Shown: positions 1 to 5,001 of the stretch, piece after piece
How the letters are laid out: every line of letters starts with the position of its first letter
Numbering within the stretch: the stretch's first letter is position 1
Origin: Bacillota bacterium
Lineage (GTDB): Bacteria; Bacillota_E; Symbiobacteriia; Symbiobacteriales; Symbiobacteriaceae
DNA length: 9,757 nucleotides
Assembly: GCA_003242675.1 (NCBI GenBank)
Contig: QGVE01000107.1
Location: 1 to 9,757, forward strand
Direction of reading: 5' to 3'
Made by a program: the position numbers and the translations under genes
Notes under the pieces: generated by a model
Seen by the model: only the letters and a program-made list of their open reading frames with translations
The model's database searches: none
Told to the model about the DNA's origin: nothing

Positions 1-106
1 TTTTTTTACAGCAAAAGCCGGAAACGGGATTTGCCTTTGTTTCTTTGGCTCCGGGATTTTGTTAAGAGGAGTGCTCGGAATACTGTGGCAACTAGGAGGG
101 TTAGAG

Positions 107-412
107 GTGCGTCTGTTCTTGAAGGGAGCAGTCCTGTTCGGGGGATTGTTCGCGTTCTTGTGTTTCTGCGCCCTGGTGTTTGAGGATAACCGCACAATCA
201 TGGCGACCCTCAGACCCATCGGCAGGGTCATGGAAGCGCCAGTCTGGTGGGTGTTTGAAGCCTTTCACCTCCATGATGACGACCCGCGCATTATCTACCC
301 GATGATGCTGTCAACGTTATTGTGGGGGTTAGCAGGTGGAGGACTTGCGGTAACCGCGGGACATGCGCTGGCAGCCGTGAGAGGTCGGAGGCATCCGAAG
401 CCGAGAGGGTAG
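107..412 (+). CDS. Small two-helix membrane protein, unknown function
   Basis: A 101-residue protein that I do not recognise. I chose the GTG at 107 because a perfect AGGAGGG (94-100) lies six bases upstream; an in-frame TTG at 59 has no such site. Two hydrophobic stretches are visible, about residues 6-25 and 66-90. They are joined by a linker of about 40 residues with an aromatic patch (PVWWVFEAF, 45-53) and an acidic HDDDPR motif (56-61). The C-terminus is basic (RGRRHPKPR), which suggests it stays in the cytoplasm and gives a helical hairpin with both ends inside. Base composition is less GC-rich than in the neighbouring housekeeping genes. It appears to be a single-gene unit ending at a hairpin that overlaps its stop codon. 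No enzyme motif is seen. The coding call rests on the ribosome binding site, the membrane segments and the clean open frame. Confidence 0.7.
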   Translation: MRLFLKGAVLFGGLFAFLCFCALVFEDNRTIMATLRPIGRVMEAPVWWVFEAFHLHDDDPRIIYPMMLSTLLWGLAGGGLAVTAGHALAAVRGRRHPKPRG

Positions 413-420
413 CCTCGGCT
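399..420 (+). terminator. Possible weak terminator of the small membrane protein gene
   Basis: Arms AGCCGAG (399-405) and CTCGGCT (414-420) form a 7-bp stem around an 8-base loop that contains the TAG stop (410-412). The tail CTTAATTGCT is only moderately T-rich, so termination strength is uncertain. The stronger hairpin at 441-462 lies just downstream and could help. Confidence 0.35.
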
Positions 421-430
421 CTTAATTGCT

Positions 431-462
431 AAACAAAAAACCGGGGGCGACGTCGCCCCCGG
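431..462 (-). terminator. Strong intrinsic terminator (distal of a tandem pair) for the selenoprotein gene
   Basis: Bases 441-462 are a perfect 22-bp palindrome (half-site CCGGGGGCGAC). Read on the minus strand, the hairpin is followed directly by TTTTTTGTTT (440 to 431), the classic layout of a factor-independent terminator. On the plus strand no T-tract follows, so it serves the minus-strand gene ending at 519. Confidence 0.85.
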
Positions 463-473
463 GGCCAGCCTGA

Positions 474-508
474 AGAACGAAAACGGGGAGCCGTGCGCAC
501 CGCTCCCC
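474..508 (-). terminator. Proximal intrinsic terminator of the tandem pair
   Basis: Arms GGGGAGC (485-491) and GCTCCCC (502-508) make a 7-bp GC-rich stem with a 10-base loop. On the minus strand the tail is GTTTTCGTTCTT. It begins 11 bases after the stop codon at 519-521. With the hairpin at 441-462 it forms two terminators in series. Confidence 0.6.
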
Positions 509-518
509 ACCATCGCTT

Positions 519-809
519 TTAGCAGCTTCCCAGGTTGGGGTGCTTGAAGGTAAACTCCCCGCCCCACGGATCCTGCTCGAAGCCGAGCTCGGCACCGCGG
601 AACCACTCGGCGACGCGCGGCTCCAGGTAGACGCGCGCCCCACCTTCCACGATCGTGACGTCGTCCTCTCTCGGCTCTTCCAGAGCGAGGCCCAGGCTGG
701 GCCCGCCTCAACCGTAACCCTGGACGAAGATGCGGAAGCCGACCTTCTCCGGCTTGCCCTCGAGGCGCCGGGCGATTTCGGCGGCGGCTTCCGGCGTGAT
801 GGTGATCAC
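519..809 (-). CDS. HesB/IscA-like selenoprotein (in-frame TGA at codon 34)
   Basis: The gene reads from a GTG at 809, seven bases after GGAGGTG (823-817), to a TAA at 521-519. An in-frame TGA sits at 710-708, so the product is 96 residues if the TGA is decoded. Before it the protein reads MITITPEAAAEIARRLEG and then FRIFVQGYG; after it GGPSLGLALEE and VYLEPRVAEWFRGAEL, ending in FTFKHPNLGSC. This is the complete HesB/IscA fold, and the TGA falls where the family has its first conserved cysteine. The pattern GYG-U-GGPS matches what I recall of the HesB-like selenoprotein family (TIGR01911), related to A-type Fe-S carriers. A SECIS-like hairpin follows at 689-670. The usual C-terminal Cys-x-Cys is reduced to one final cysteine (96), so a redox role is as likely as cluster transfer. 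The alternative is a pseudogene with a nonsense mutation, but the intact promoter, ribosome binding site, downstream conservation and terminators argue against it. Confidence 0.88.
670..689 (-). promoter_or_regulatory. Bacterial SECIS-like hairpin downstream of the in-frame UGA
   Basis: In the mRNA, CUCGCUCU (689-682) pairs with AGAGC-C-GAG (678-670), giving 8 bp with one bulged C. The apical loop is GGA (681-679). The loop begins 26 bases after the UGA. Bacterial SECIS elements lie inside the coding sequence shortly after the UGA, with a guanine among the first two loop bases; both features are present. It would recruit SelB with Sec-tRNA. The folding was done by eye, and the sel genes are not in this window. 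Confidence 0.65.
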
Positions 810-816
810 TCGGCAA

Positions 817-840
817 CACCTCCGGTATGCATCCCATACC
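817..840 (-). promoter_or_regulatory. Leader hairpin abutting the ribosome binding site of the selenoprotein gene
   Basis: On the minus strand GGTATG (840-835) and CATACC (829-824) form a 6-bp stem with loop GGATG, followed with no gap by the binding site GGAGGTG (823-817). The stem leaves the site free but could affect ribosome access or mRNA stability. It falls in a leader of roughly 35 bases predicted from the promoter. Confidence 0.4.
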
Positions 841-850
841 CCGTAGGGTA

Positions 851-879
851 ATGATAGCCCTCTTTCCGGTCTGCGTCAA
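851..879 (-). promoter_or_regulatory. SigmaA-type promoter for the selenoprotein gene
   Basis: Minus strand: TTGACG (879-874), a 17-base spacer, then TATCAT (856-851). Each hexamer is one mismatch from consensus and the spacing is ideal. Transcription would start near 844, giving a leader of about 35 bases before the GTG at 809. In the divergent gap to fabZ (810-964) I see no convincing plus-strand promoter. Confidence 0.75.
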
Positions 880-964
880 GAGGAGAAGACGGCCGTGTGG
901 GGAATACTCAACATAAGCATTTCCGCTGCTCAGGGGGGCGTATCCGCTGGACGTCAGGCAGATC

Positions 965-1393
965 ATGGAGATCATCCCGCACCGCCACCCGTTCCTGCTC
1001 ATCGACCGGGTGCTGGAGCTGGAGCCGGGGCGGCGGGTGGTGGCGGTGAAGAACGTGTCGGTGAACGAGCCGGTGTTTCAGGGGCACTACCCCGGCAACC
1101 CGATCTTTCCCGGCGTGCTGATCCTGGAGGCCATGGCGCAGGCGGGGGCGGTGGCGGTGCTCTCGCAGCCCGAGTTCGCCGGCAAGGTGCCGCTCTTCGC
1201 CGGGATCGACGACGCGCGGTTCCGCCGGCCGGTCCTGCCCGGCGACCAGCTGCGCCTGGAGGTGGAGCTGGTCGCGATGCGCCGGGGGCTCGGCGTCGGG
1301 AAGGGGGCGGCGTACGTGGGCGACGAGCTGAAGGCGGAGGCCACGCTGAAGTTCGCCCTGGTGGACGCTCCCCGGGAGGAGGCTGTCCGGTAG
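965..1393 (+). CDS. fabZ: 3-hydroxyacyl-[acyl-carrier-protein] dehydratase FabZ
   Basis: FabZ removes water from 3-hydroxyacyl-ACP in the elongation cycle of type II fatty acid synthesis, in the cytoplasm. The protein has the hot-dog-fold signature: [17 protein letters not shown] at the N-terminus, then [13 protein letters not shown] with the catalytic His41 and, 14 residues on, catalytic Glu55 in [10 protein letters not shown], the spacing known for the family. At 142 residues from the ATG at 965 it lacks about six residues that homologues usually have. The frame continues upstream as LDVRQ to a CTG at 947, which has AGGGGGG (932-938) eight bases before it, so the true start may be that CTG. 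It is not flanked by other fatty-acid genes; the neighbours are the divergent selenoprotein gene and metK. No clear promoter was found in the 155-base gap upstream. Confidence 0.95.
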   Translation: MEIIPHRHPFLLIDRVLELEPGRRVVAVKNVSVNEPVFQGHYPGNPIFPGVLILEAMAQAGAVAVLSQPEFAGKVPLFAGIDDARFRRPVLPGDQLRLEVELVAMRRGLGVGKGAAYVGDELKAEATLKFALVDAPREEAVR

Positions 1394-1399
1394 ACGTCC

Positions 1400-1428
1400 T
1401 TGACACGCACCGGCGCCGGTGGTAATGT
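1400..1428 (+). promoter_or_regulatory. SigmaA-type promoter of the metK riboswitch transcript
   Basis: A perfect TTGACA (1400-1405), a 17-base spacer and TAATGT (1423-1428), just after the fabZ stop. Transcription would begin near 1435, about ten bases before the aptamer. The spacer contains the perfect 14-base palindrome CACCGGCGCCGGTG (1408-1421), which could be a repressor operator or chance in GC-rich DNA. Confidence 0.7.
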
Positions 1429-1444
1429 AATTCGCAACCGAATA

Positions 1445-1553
1445 CTCTTATCGAGAGAAGCGGAGGGACCTGGCCCAATGAAGCTTCGGCAACCAGCCTG
1501 CTCTGCCAGGCCAGGTGCCAAGTCCAGCCGGGCATTCGACCGGGAGATAAGAG
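1445..1553 (+). promoter_or_regulatory. SAM-I (S-box) riboswitch aptamer
   Basis: The closing helix P1 is CTCTTATC (1445-1452) with GATAAGAG (1546-1553), eight perfect pairs. Inside are the conserved S-box blocks: AGCGGAGGGACCTGGCCC of the kink-turn/P2 region, AATGAAGCTTCGGCAACC for the SAM pocket, then GGTGCCAAGTCCAGC and a P4 hairpin closed by CCGG/CCGG. The aptamer binds S-adenosylmethionine. It sits in the leader of metK, the gene that makes SAM, so it gives direct product feedback. Confidence 0.96.
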
Positions 1554-1578
1554 GGAAGCGCAGCGGATGAAGGTTGGC

Positions 1579-1617
1579 CACCCTCTTCCTTTGCGAAGAG
1601 GGTGTTTTGGTGTGTTT
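1579..1617 (+). terminator. Riboswitch expression-platform terminator with competing antiterminator
   Basis: Arms CACCCTCTTC (1579-1588) and GAAGAGGGTG (1595-1604) form a perfect 10-bp stem with loop CTTTGC, followed by TTTTGGTGTGTTTT. The 5' arm segment CCCTCTT (1581-1587) is also fully complementary to AAGAGGG (1549-1555), which includes the 3' strand of aptamer helix P1. With SAM bound, P1 holds that strand and the terminator forms. Without SAM, the antiterminator pairs and metK is transcribed. Confidence 0.92.
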
Positions 1618-1660
1618 TCGCCTGAGCGGTCCCGAAACGTCAGAGGAGGTAGACGAGCAG

Positions 1661-2857
1661 ATGACTGAGCAGAAGGGGCGGTACCTCTTCACCTCGGAGT
1701 CCGTCACCGAGGGCCACCCGGACAAGATGGCGGACCAGATTTCCGACGCCGTGCTGGACGCCATTCTGGCGCTCGACCCCCGGGCCCGCGTCGCATGCGA
1801 GACTCTCCTGACCACCGGCCTGGTGGTCGTCACCGGCGAGATCACGACCCACGCCTATGTGGACATACCCAACCTCGTGCGGGACGTGGTGCGCGACATC
1901 GGCTACACGCGCGCCAAGTACGGGTTCGACGGCTCGACCTGCGGCGTGATGACCGCCATCGACCCGCAGTCCCCGGACATCGCCCAGGGCGTGGACGTGG
2001 CGCTGGAGGTGCGGGGGCACATGACCGAGCGGGAGCTCGAGATCGGCGCAGGCGACCAGGGCATGATGTTCGGCTTTGCCTGCGACGAGACGCCCGAGCT
2101 CATGCCGCTGCCGATCAGCCTGGCCCACAAGCTGGCCCGCCGGCTGGCCCAGGTGCGCAAGAACGGGACGCTGCCGTACCTGCGCCCCGACGGCAAGACG
2201 CAGGTCACGGTGGAGTATGAGAACGGCCGCCCGAAGCGCATCGACACCATCGTCATCTCGGCGCAGCACGACCCGGACACGACGCAGGAGCAGATCCGCA
2301 AGGACATCATCGACTACGTCATCCTCGACGTCGTGGACCGCAACCTGATCGACGACCGGACCCGCTACCTGATCAACCCGACCGGGCGCTTCGTCGTGGG
2401 CGGCCCGCAGGGCGACACGGGCCTGACCGGCCGGAAGATCATCGTCGACACCTACGGCGGCTACGCCCGCCACGGCGGCGGCGCCTTCTCCGGCAAGGAC
2501 CCGACCAAGGTCGACCGGTCCGGCGCCTACGCGGCCCGCTGGGTGGCCAAGAACATCGTGGCCGCCGGCCTGGCCCGCAAGTGCGAGGTGCAGGTGGCCT
2601 ACGCGATCGGCGTCGCCAACCCGGTCTCGATCCTGGTCGATACCTTCGGCACCGGCAAGCTGCCCGACGAGCGGCTGGCGCAGCTGGTGCGCGAGGTGTT
2701 CGACCTGCGCCCGGGCGCGATCATCCGCGACCTGGACCTGCGCCGTCCCATCTACCGGCAGGTGGCGGCTTACGGCCACTTCGGCCGGCCCGACCTCGAC
2801 CTGCCGTGGGAGCGGACGGACCGGGTGGACATCCTGCGCGAGAAGGCCGGCATCTGA
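1661..2857 (+). CDS. metK: S-adenosylmethionine synthetase (methionine adenosyltransferase)
   Basis: MetK makes S-adenosylmethionine from methionine and ATP, releasing phosphate and diphosphate. It is cytoplasmic, normally a tetramer, and needs Mg and K ions. The 398-residue product is of usual length. Visible signatures are GHPDK (18-22) with the catalytic histidine 19, GAGDQG (129-134), and the phosphate-binding loop [16 protein letters not shown] (272-287). I chose the ATG at 1661 because AGAGGAGGT (1642-1650) precedes it and [22 protein letters not shown] matches the family N-terminus; an in-frame TTG at 1574 would lie inside the riboswitch terminator region. Expression should fall when SAM is plentiful, through the S-box leader. 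The next gene starts 63 bases downstream behind a hairpin, so read-through is possible. Confidence 0.98.
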   Translation: MTEQKGRYLFTSESVTEGHPDKMADQISDAVLDAILALDPRARVACETLLTTGLVVVTGEITTHAYVDIPNLVRDVVRDIGYTRAKYGFDGSTCGVMTAIDPQSPDIAQGVDVALEVRGHMTERELEIGAGDQGMMFGFACDETPELMPLPISLAHKLARRLAQVRKNGTLPYLRPDGKTQVTVEYENGRPKRIDTIVISAQHDPDTTQEQIRKDIIDYVILDVVDRNLIDDRTRYLINPTGRFVVGGPQGDTGLTGRKIIVDTYGGYARHGGGAFSGKDPTKVDRSGAYAARWVAKNIVAAGLARKCEVQVAYAIGVANPVSILVDTFGTGKLPDERLAQLVREVFDLRPGAIIRDLDLRRPIYRQVAAYGHFGRPDLDLPWERTDRVDILREKAGI

Positions 2858-2874
2858 GCTCAGGCCGTGACACC

Positions 2875-2918
2875 CCGCCCCCGCCTGCCGTCATATGCTG
2901 GCGCGCAGGAGGGGGCGG
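2875..2918 (+). promoter_or_regulatory. Hairpin that buries the ribosome binding site of the 2921 gene
   Basis: CCGCCCCC (2875-2882) pairs perfectly with GGGGGCGG (2911-2918); after a G-A mismatch, CCTGC (2884-2888) pairs with GCAGG (2905-2909). The 3' side contains the whole AGGAGGGGG (2907-2915) binding site for the TTG at 2921. No T-tract follows (CTTTGCGC), so a terminator for metK is less likely than translational masking or mRNA processing. Confidence 0.5.
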
Positions 2919-2920
2919 CT

Positions 2921-3328
2921 TTGCGCGAGGAAGCGTTCTTCTGGGGGCTGCTGGCCCTGGCGGCGTACGGCCTGACGAGCGCCGTGGGCCACCTGGCGGA
3001 GCTCGGCCGGCGGCTGCTCCCGGGCGGGGAGCCGGACGGGGAACCGGCGGCCTGCGTCGTGCTGGTGCGGGACCGGGCGGACCGGATTGAGGGGGCTTTA
3101 GACCGGGTCGCCCGCGCCGCGGACGGCGAGCTGGTGCTGGTGGACCTCGGCTCCCGGGATGAGACAGCCGCCATCCTGCACCGGCTGGCCCGCCGCTACG
3201 GGCACGCGCGGGTGCTGGAGCTGGGCCGGGTGAGCCGCCAGGAGGCCGTCGCCCGGGCCGTGGCGGCCGTGGAGTCGCCCCGGGTCGTCGTCGTCGACCT
3301 GGGCTGCGAACTGGAAAAAGAAGGATGA
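2921..3328 (+). CDS. Small membrane-anchored protein with partial GT2-like glycosyltransferase fold
   Basis: 135 residues from a TTG at 2921, seven bases after AGGAGGG (2907-2913); an upstream in-frame GTG at 2867 lacks a good site. Residues about 5-25 (EAFFWGLLALAAYGLTSAV) form one membrane helix. The rest starts ACVVLVRDRADRIEGAL and continues ELVLVDLGSRDETAAILHRLARRYG, which resembles the first Rossmann-like half of family 2 glycosyltransferases, where VDDGSxDxT is the nucleotide-sugar motif. Here the second aspartate is a leucine (VDLGSRDET). It ends RVVVVDLGCELEKEG, where the enzymes would carry the metal-binding DxD, so the acceptor half is missing. It is probably not a working transferase on its own; a binding or regulatory role is possible. 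Such short proteins may be a lineage-specific family rather than a truncation. It lies between metK and comFC in the same direction. Confidence 0.7.
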   Translation: MREEAFFWGLLALAAYGLTSAVGHLAELGRRLLPGGEPDGEPAACVVLVRDRADRIEGALDRVARAADGELVLVDLGSRDETAAILHRLARRYGHARVLELGRVSRQEAVARAVAAVESPRVVVVDLGCELEKEG

Positions 3329-3330
3329 GA

Positions 3331-3362
3331 TCACCCCCGCGGCGAACTTTGCCCGGGGGTGA
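3331..3362 (+). promoter_or_regulatory. Hairpin overlapping the comFC ribosome binding site
   Basis: TCACCCCCG (3331-3339) pairs perfectly with CGGGGGTGA (3354-3362); after a bulged C, GGC (3341-3343) pairs with GCC (3351-3353) around loop GAACTTT. The 3' arm is the likely comFC binding site (GGGGGTGA). No T-tract follows, so it is probably not a simple terminator. It begins two bases after the previous stop codon, so ribosomes finishing that gene could open it. Confidence 0.5.
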
Positions 3363-3370
3363 CGGCGCGC

Positions 3371-4123
3371 ATGCGCACGATCCTGGAAGGCCTGGTGACC
3401 TTGCTTTGGCCGCAGCGGACGGCCTGCATCACCTGCGGCGGCCCGCTGCCGGCGCCCCTGCCGCCGCTGGCGACGGTGGCCGAGACCGTGCCGGTCTGCG
3501 CGGACTGCTGGGCGGCCATGCTGGCACCGCCGGAGGCGCCGCTCTGCGTGAACTGCAGCCGCCCGCTCCGGGGCGGGTGGGGGCTCTGCCGCGAGTGCGC
3601 GGTCCCGCCCGCGCACGGCCGGGTCTGGGCCTTGGGGCTGCACCGGGGCCGCCTGCGGGAGGCGATCCACCACGTCAAGTTCAGCGGACGGCAGGCCCTG
3701 GGCGAGGCCCTGGGGCGGTGCCTGGCCGCGCGGGTGGGGGAGCTGCCCGATGTGATCGTGCCGATCCCGCTGCACCCGATCCGCCAGCGGGAGCGGGGCT
3801 ACAACCAGGCCGAGTGCATCGCCCGGGGGATCGCCGCCGAGCTGGGCGTGCCGCTCGTGGCCGGCGACCTGGTGCGCGTGCGCGCAACCGGGCAGCAGGC
3901 GCGCCGCGACCGGGAGGCCCGCCTGCGGAACCTGGACGGCGCCTTCGGCGTCCGCAGGGGGGCGGAGCCGGCCTGGGCGGGGCGGCATGCCCTGCTGGTG
4001 GACGACGTGCTCACCACCGGGGCCACGGCGGCCGCGGCGGCCCGGGTCCTCCGGGCGACCGGCGCCCGGGCGGTGAACCTGGCCGTGCTGGCGGTGTCGG
4101 ACAAGCCGGTGCCCAGCGCCTAG
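3371..4123 (+). CDS. comFC: ComF family protein (ComFC), phosphoribosyltransferase-fold competence factor
   Basis: A 250-residue ComFC-type protein. The N-terminal part holds four CxxC pairs (Cys19/22, 43/46, 59/62, 73/76), expected to bind zinc. The C-terminal part is a phosphoribosyltransferase-like domain: VIVPIPLHP (128-136), RERGYNQ (140-146), the RxTxxQ stretch [10 protein letters not shown] (171-180), and the PRPP loop [12 protein letters not shown] (208-219). In Bacillus and relatives the comF locus is needed for DNA uptake or recombination during natural transformation; the exact biochemical role is unsettled. I prefer the ATG at 3371, as it fits the short family N-terminus and has GGGGGTGA eight bases upstream; an in-frame GTG at 3359 lies inside the hairpin. 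comFA, normally beside it in Bacillus, is not here. The stop codon overlaps that of convergent csrA. Confidence 0.95.
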   Translation: MRTILEGLVTLLWPQRTACITCGGPLPAPLPPLATVAETVPVCADCWAAMLAPPEAPLCVNCSRPLRGGWGLCRECAVPPAHGRVWALGLHRGRLREAIHHVKFSGRQALGEALGRCLAARVGELPDVIVPIPLHPIRQRERGYNQAECIARGIAAELGVPLVAGDLVRVRATGQQARRDREARLRNLDGAFGVRRGAEPAWAGRHALLVDDVLTTGATAAAAARVLRATGARAVNLAVLAVSDKPVPSA

Positions 4124-4422
4124 CCCCGGGGCGGGCCTTCCGCGGATTCCCCGTCCCCGTGGCCGCCCCGGCCTTCCCCGCGGGCCGGCGCGCCGAGGGC
4201 CCGGACCAGCTCCGCCGGCACCGGGCCGGCGTGCGCGGCCTGCCGGTTGGCGGCGACCACCGCGTCGTAGATCTCCTTGCGCAGAATGGTGACGGACTTC
4301 GGCGCCACGATCCCCAGCCGGACGACGGCCTGGGGCCCGGTGCCGCGCACCTGCAGGACCTTGATCTCGATGTCGTCGCCGATCAGGATCGACTCCTCCA
4401 GCTTGCGGGTGAGCACCAGCAT
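4120..4422 (-). CDS. csrA: Carbon storage regulator CsrA (RNA-binding translational regulator), extended form
   Basis: CsrA is a dimeric beta-barrel protein that binds GGA motifs in mRNA leaders and blocks translation; in Bacillus its main target is flagellin. The core is clear: [43 protein letters not shown], with the RNA-contacting Leu4, Arg6 and the conserved Arg48 (Arg44 of the E. coli protein). At 100 residues it is longer than the usual 60-75. There is a four-residue enlargement of a core loop ([11 protein letters not shown]), and the last 25-30 residues are rich in Gly, Glu, Pro and Arg with no obvious fold. The start is firm: GAGGAGGGA (4436-4428) precedes the ATG, which shares its A with the fliW TGA (TGATG), so the two genes are translationally coupled. 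Its stop overlaps that of comFC. Confidence 0.95.
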   Translation of the reverse strand: MLVLTRKLEESILIGDDIEIKVLQVRGTGPQAVVRLGIVAPKSVTILRKEIYDAVVAANRQAAHAGPVPAELVRALGAPARGEGRGGHGDGESAEGPPRG

Positions 4423-4838
4423 CAGGGTCCCTCCTCTGCCGGGACCGGGCCGGCCCCCTGGAAGAGGGGCGCGCGGATGCCGTACCGGTCGTCGTCCAGG
4501 ATCACCTGGCGGCCCTTGCGGGTGAAGGGGTTGAAGAGCAGCGGCGCGCGCAGGTTGGCCGTCGCCTGCCGGAAGTCCTCCGGCACGGTGGCGATGGCGT
4601 AGAGCAGCACCTGCTCGGGGCTCTGCGCGCCGACGGCGGCCAGCTCCTCCGGTGGGATATCCGGGCTGTACCGGGGGAAAAACGCAAAGGGGTAGACCAG
4701 CGTGAAGCCGATGGCGGGGTCGTCGGCGGACACCAGCTGCTTCAGCACGTCGCCCGCGCCCGGGATGTCCACCACCAGGAAGCGCTTGAGCGCGGGGAAG
4801 CCGTAGAGCCCTGCCGGAAACTCGAAGACCTTGTCCAT
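4422..4838 (-). CDS. fliW: Flagellar assembly factor FliW (CsrA antagonist)
   Basis: In Bacillus, FliW binds flagellin and, when flagellin is exported, is freed to bind CsrA and release hag mRNA from repression. The 138-residue protein shows the family pattern [19 protein letters not shown] at 5-23, the FTLVYP segment (45-50), [17 protein letters not shown] (88-104) with the conserved NLxAPLxxN, and GRQVIL (109-114). The N-terminus is supported by GGAGGG seven bases before the ATG at 4838. It overlaps csrA by one base, which fits two proteins that bind each other. The gene for flagellin, usually next after csrA, is absent because comFC converges directly. I found no clear sigmaA or sigmaD promoter in the gap upstream. 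Confidence 0.93.
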   Translation of the reverse strand: MDKVFEFPAGLYGFPALKRFLVVDIPGAGDVLKQLVSADDPAIGFTLVYPFAFFPRYSPDIPPEELAAVGAQSPEQVLLYAIATVPEDFRQATANLRAPLLFNPFTRKGRQVILDDDRYGIRAPLFQGAGPVPAEEGP

Positions 4839-4940
4839 CTCCAGACCCTCCGTCCCGCCGTGCCGGTTGGGGCGCGACGCGTTTCCTTAAATTGTGTTGT
4901 TCTGCGCCCGGCGCGCGCAGGCCTGCTCGCGTCCACACGG

Positions 4941-5001
4941 TTATCCCCACGCGCGAACCTTGTGCCGCCCGTTATCAACAGATTTATCCCCAACATCCAC
5001 A
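4941..5001 (+). other. Cluster of DnaA-box-like 9-mers in the fliW-hpf divergent gap
   Basis: Three 9-mers in one orientation are one mismatch from TTATCCACA: TTATCCCCA (4941-4949), TTATCAACA (4972-4980) and TTATCCCCA (4984-4992). A weaker ACATCCACA (4993-5001) abuts the third. Their starts are 31, 12 and 9 bases apart. The gap 4839-5147 otherwise holds only the hpf and fliW leaders. A DnaA titration or regulatory site is more likely than an origin, since no dnaA, dnaN or AT-rich unwinding region is present. Confidence 0.5.

Noticed and set aside
1..60. T-run and repeated short words at the window start as a terminator or promoter
   Set aside because: The stem of any terminator would lie outside the window, and no -35/-10 pair with good spacing was found for the 107 gene.
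519..809. The HesB-like gene as a pseudogene with a nonsense codon
   Set aside because: Only one stop occurs, it falls exactly on the conserved cysteine, a SECIS-like hairpin follows, and promoter, binding site and terminators are intact.
3331..3362. The stem before comFC as an intrinsic terminator
   Set aside because: CGGCGCGC follows in place of a T-tract, and the 3' arm is the likely comFC ribosome binding site.
3325..4602. A 425-codon plus-strand frame overlapping comFC and csrA
   Set aside because: It reads as Gly/Ala/Arg/Pro-rich sequence in the wrong frame of comFC; ComFC and CsrA motifs are decisive in the other frames.
4941..5001. The TTATC-rich cluster as a chromosomal origin
   Set aside because: No dnaA, dnaN, AT-rich unwinding stretch or long box array is present; a few boxes fit a titration or regulatory site better.
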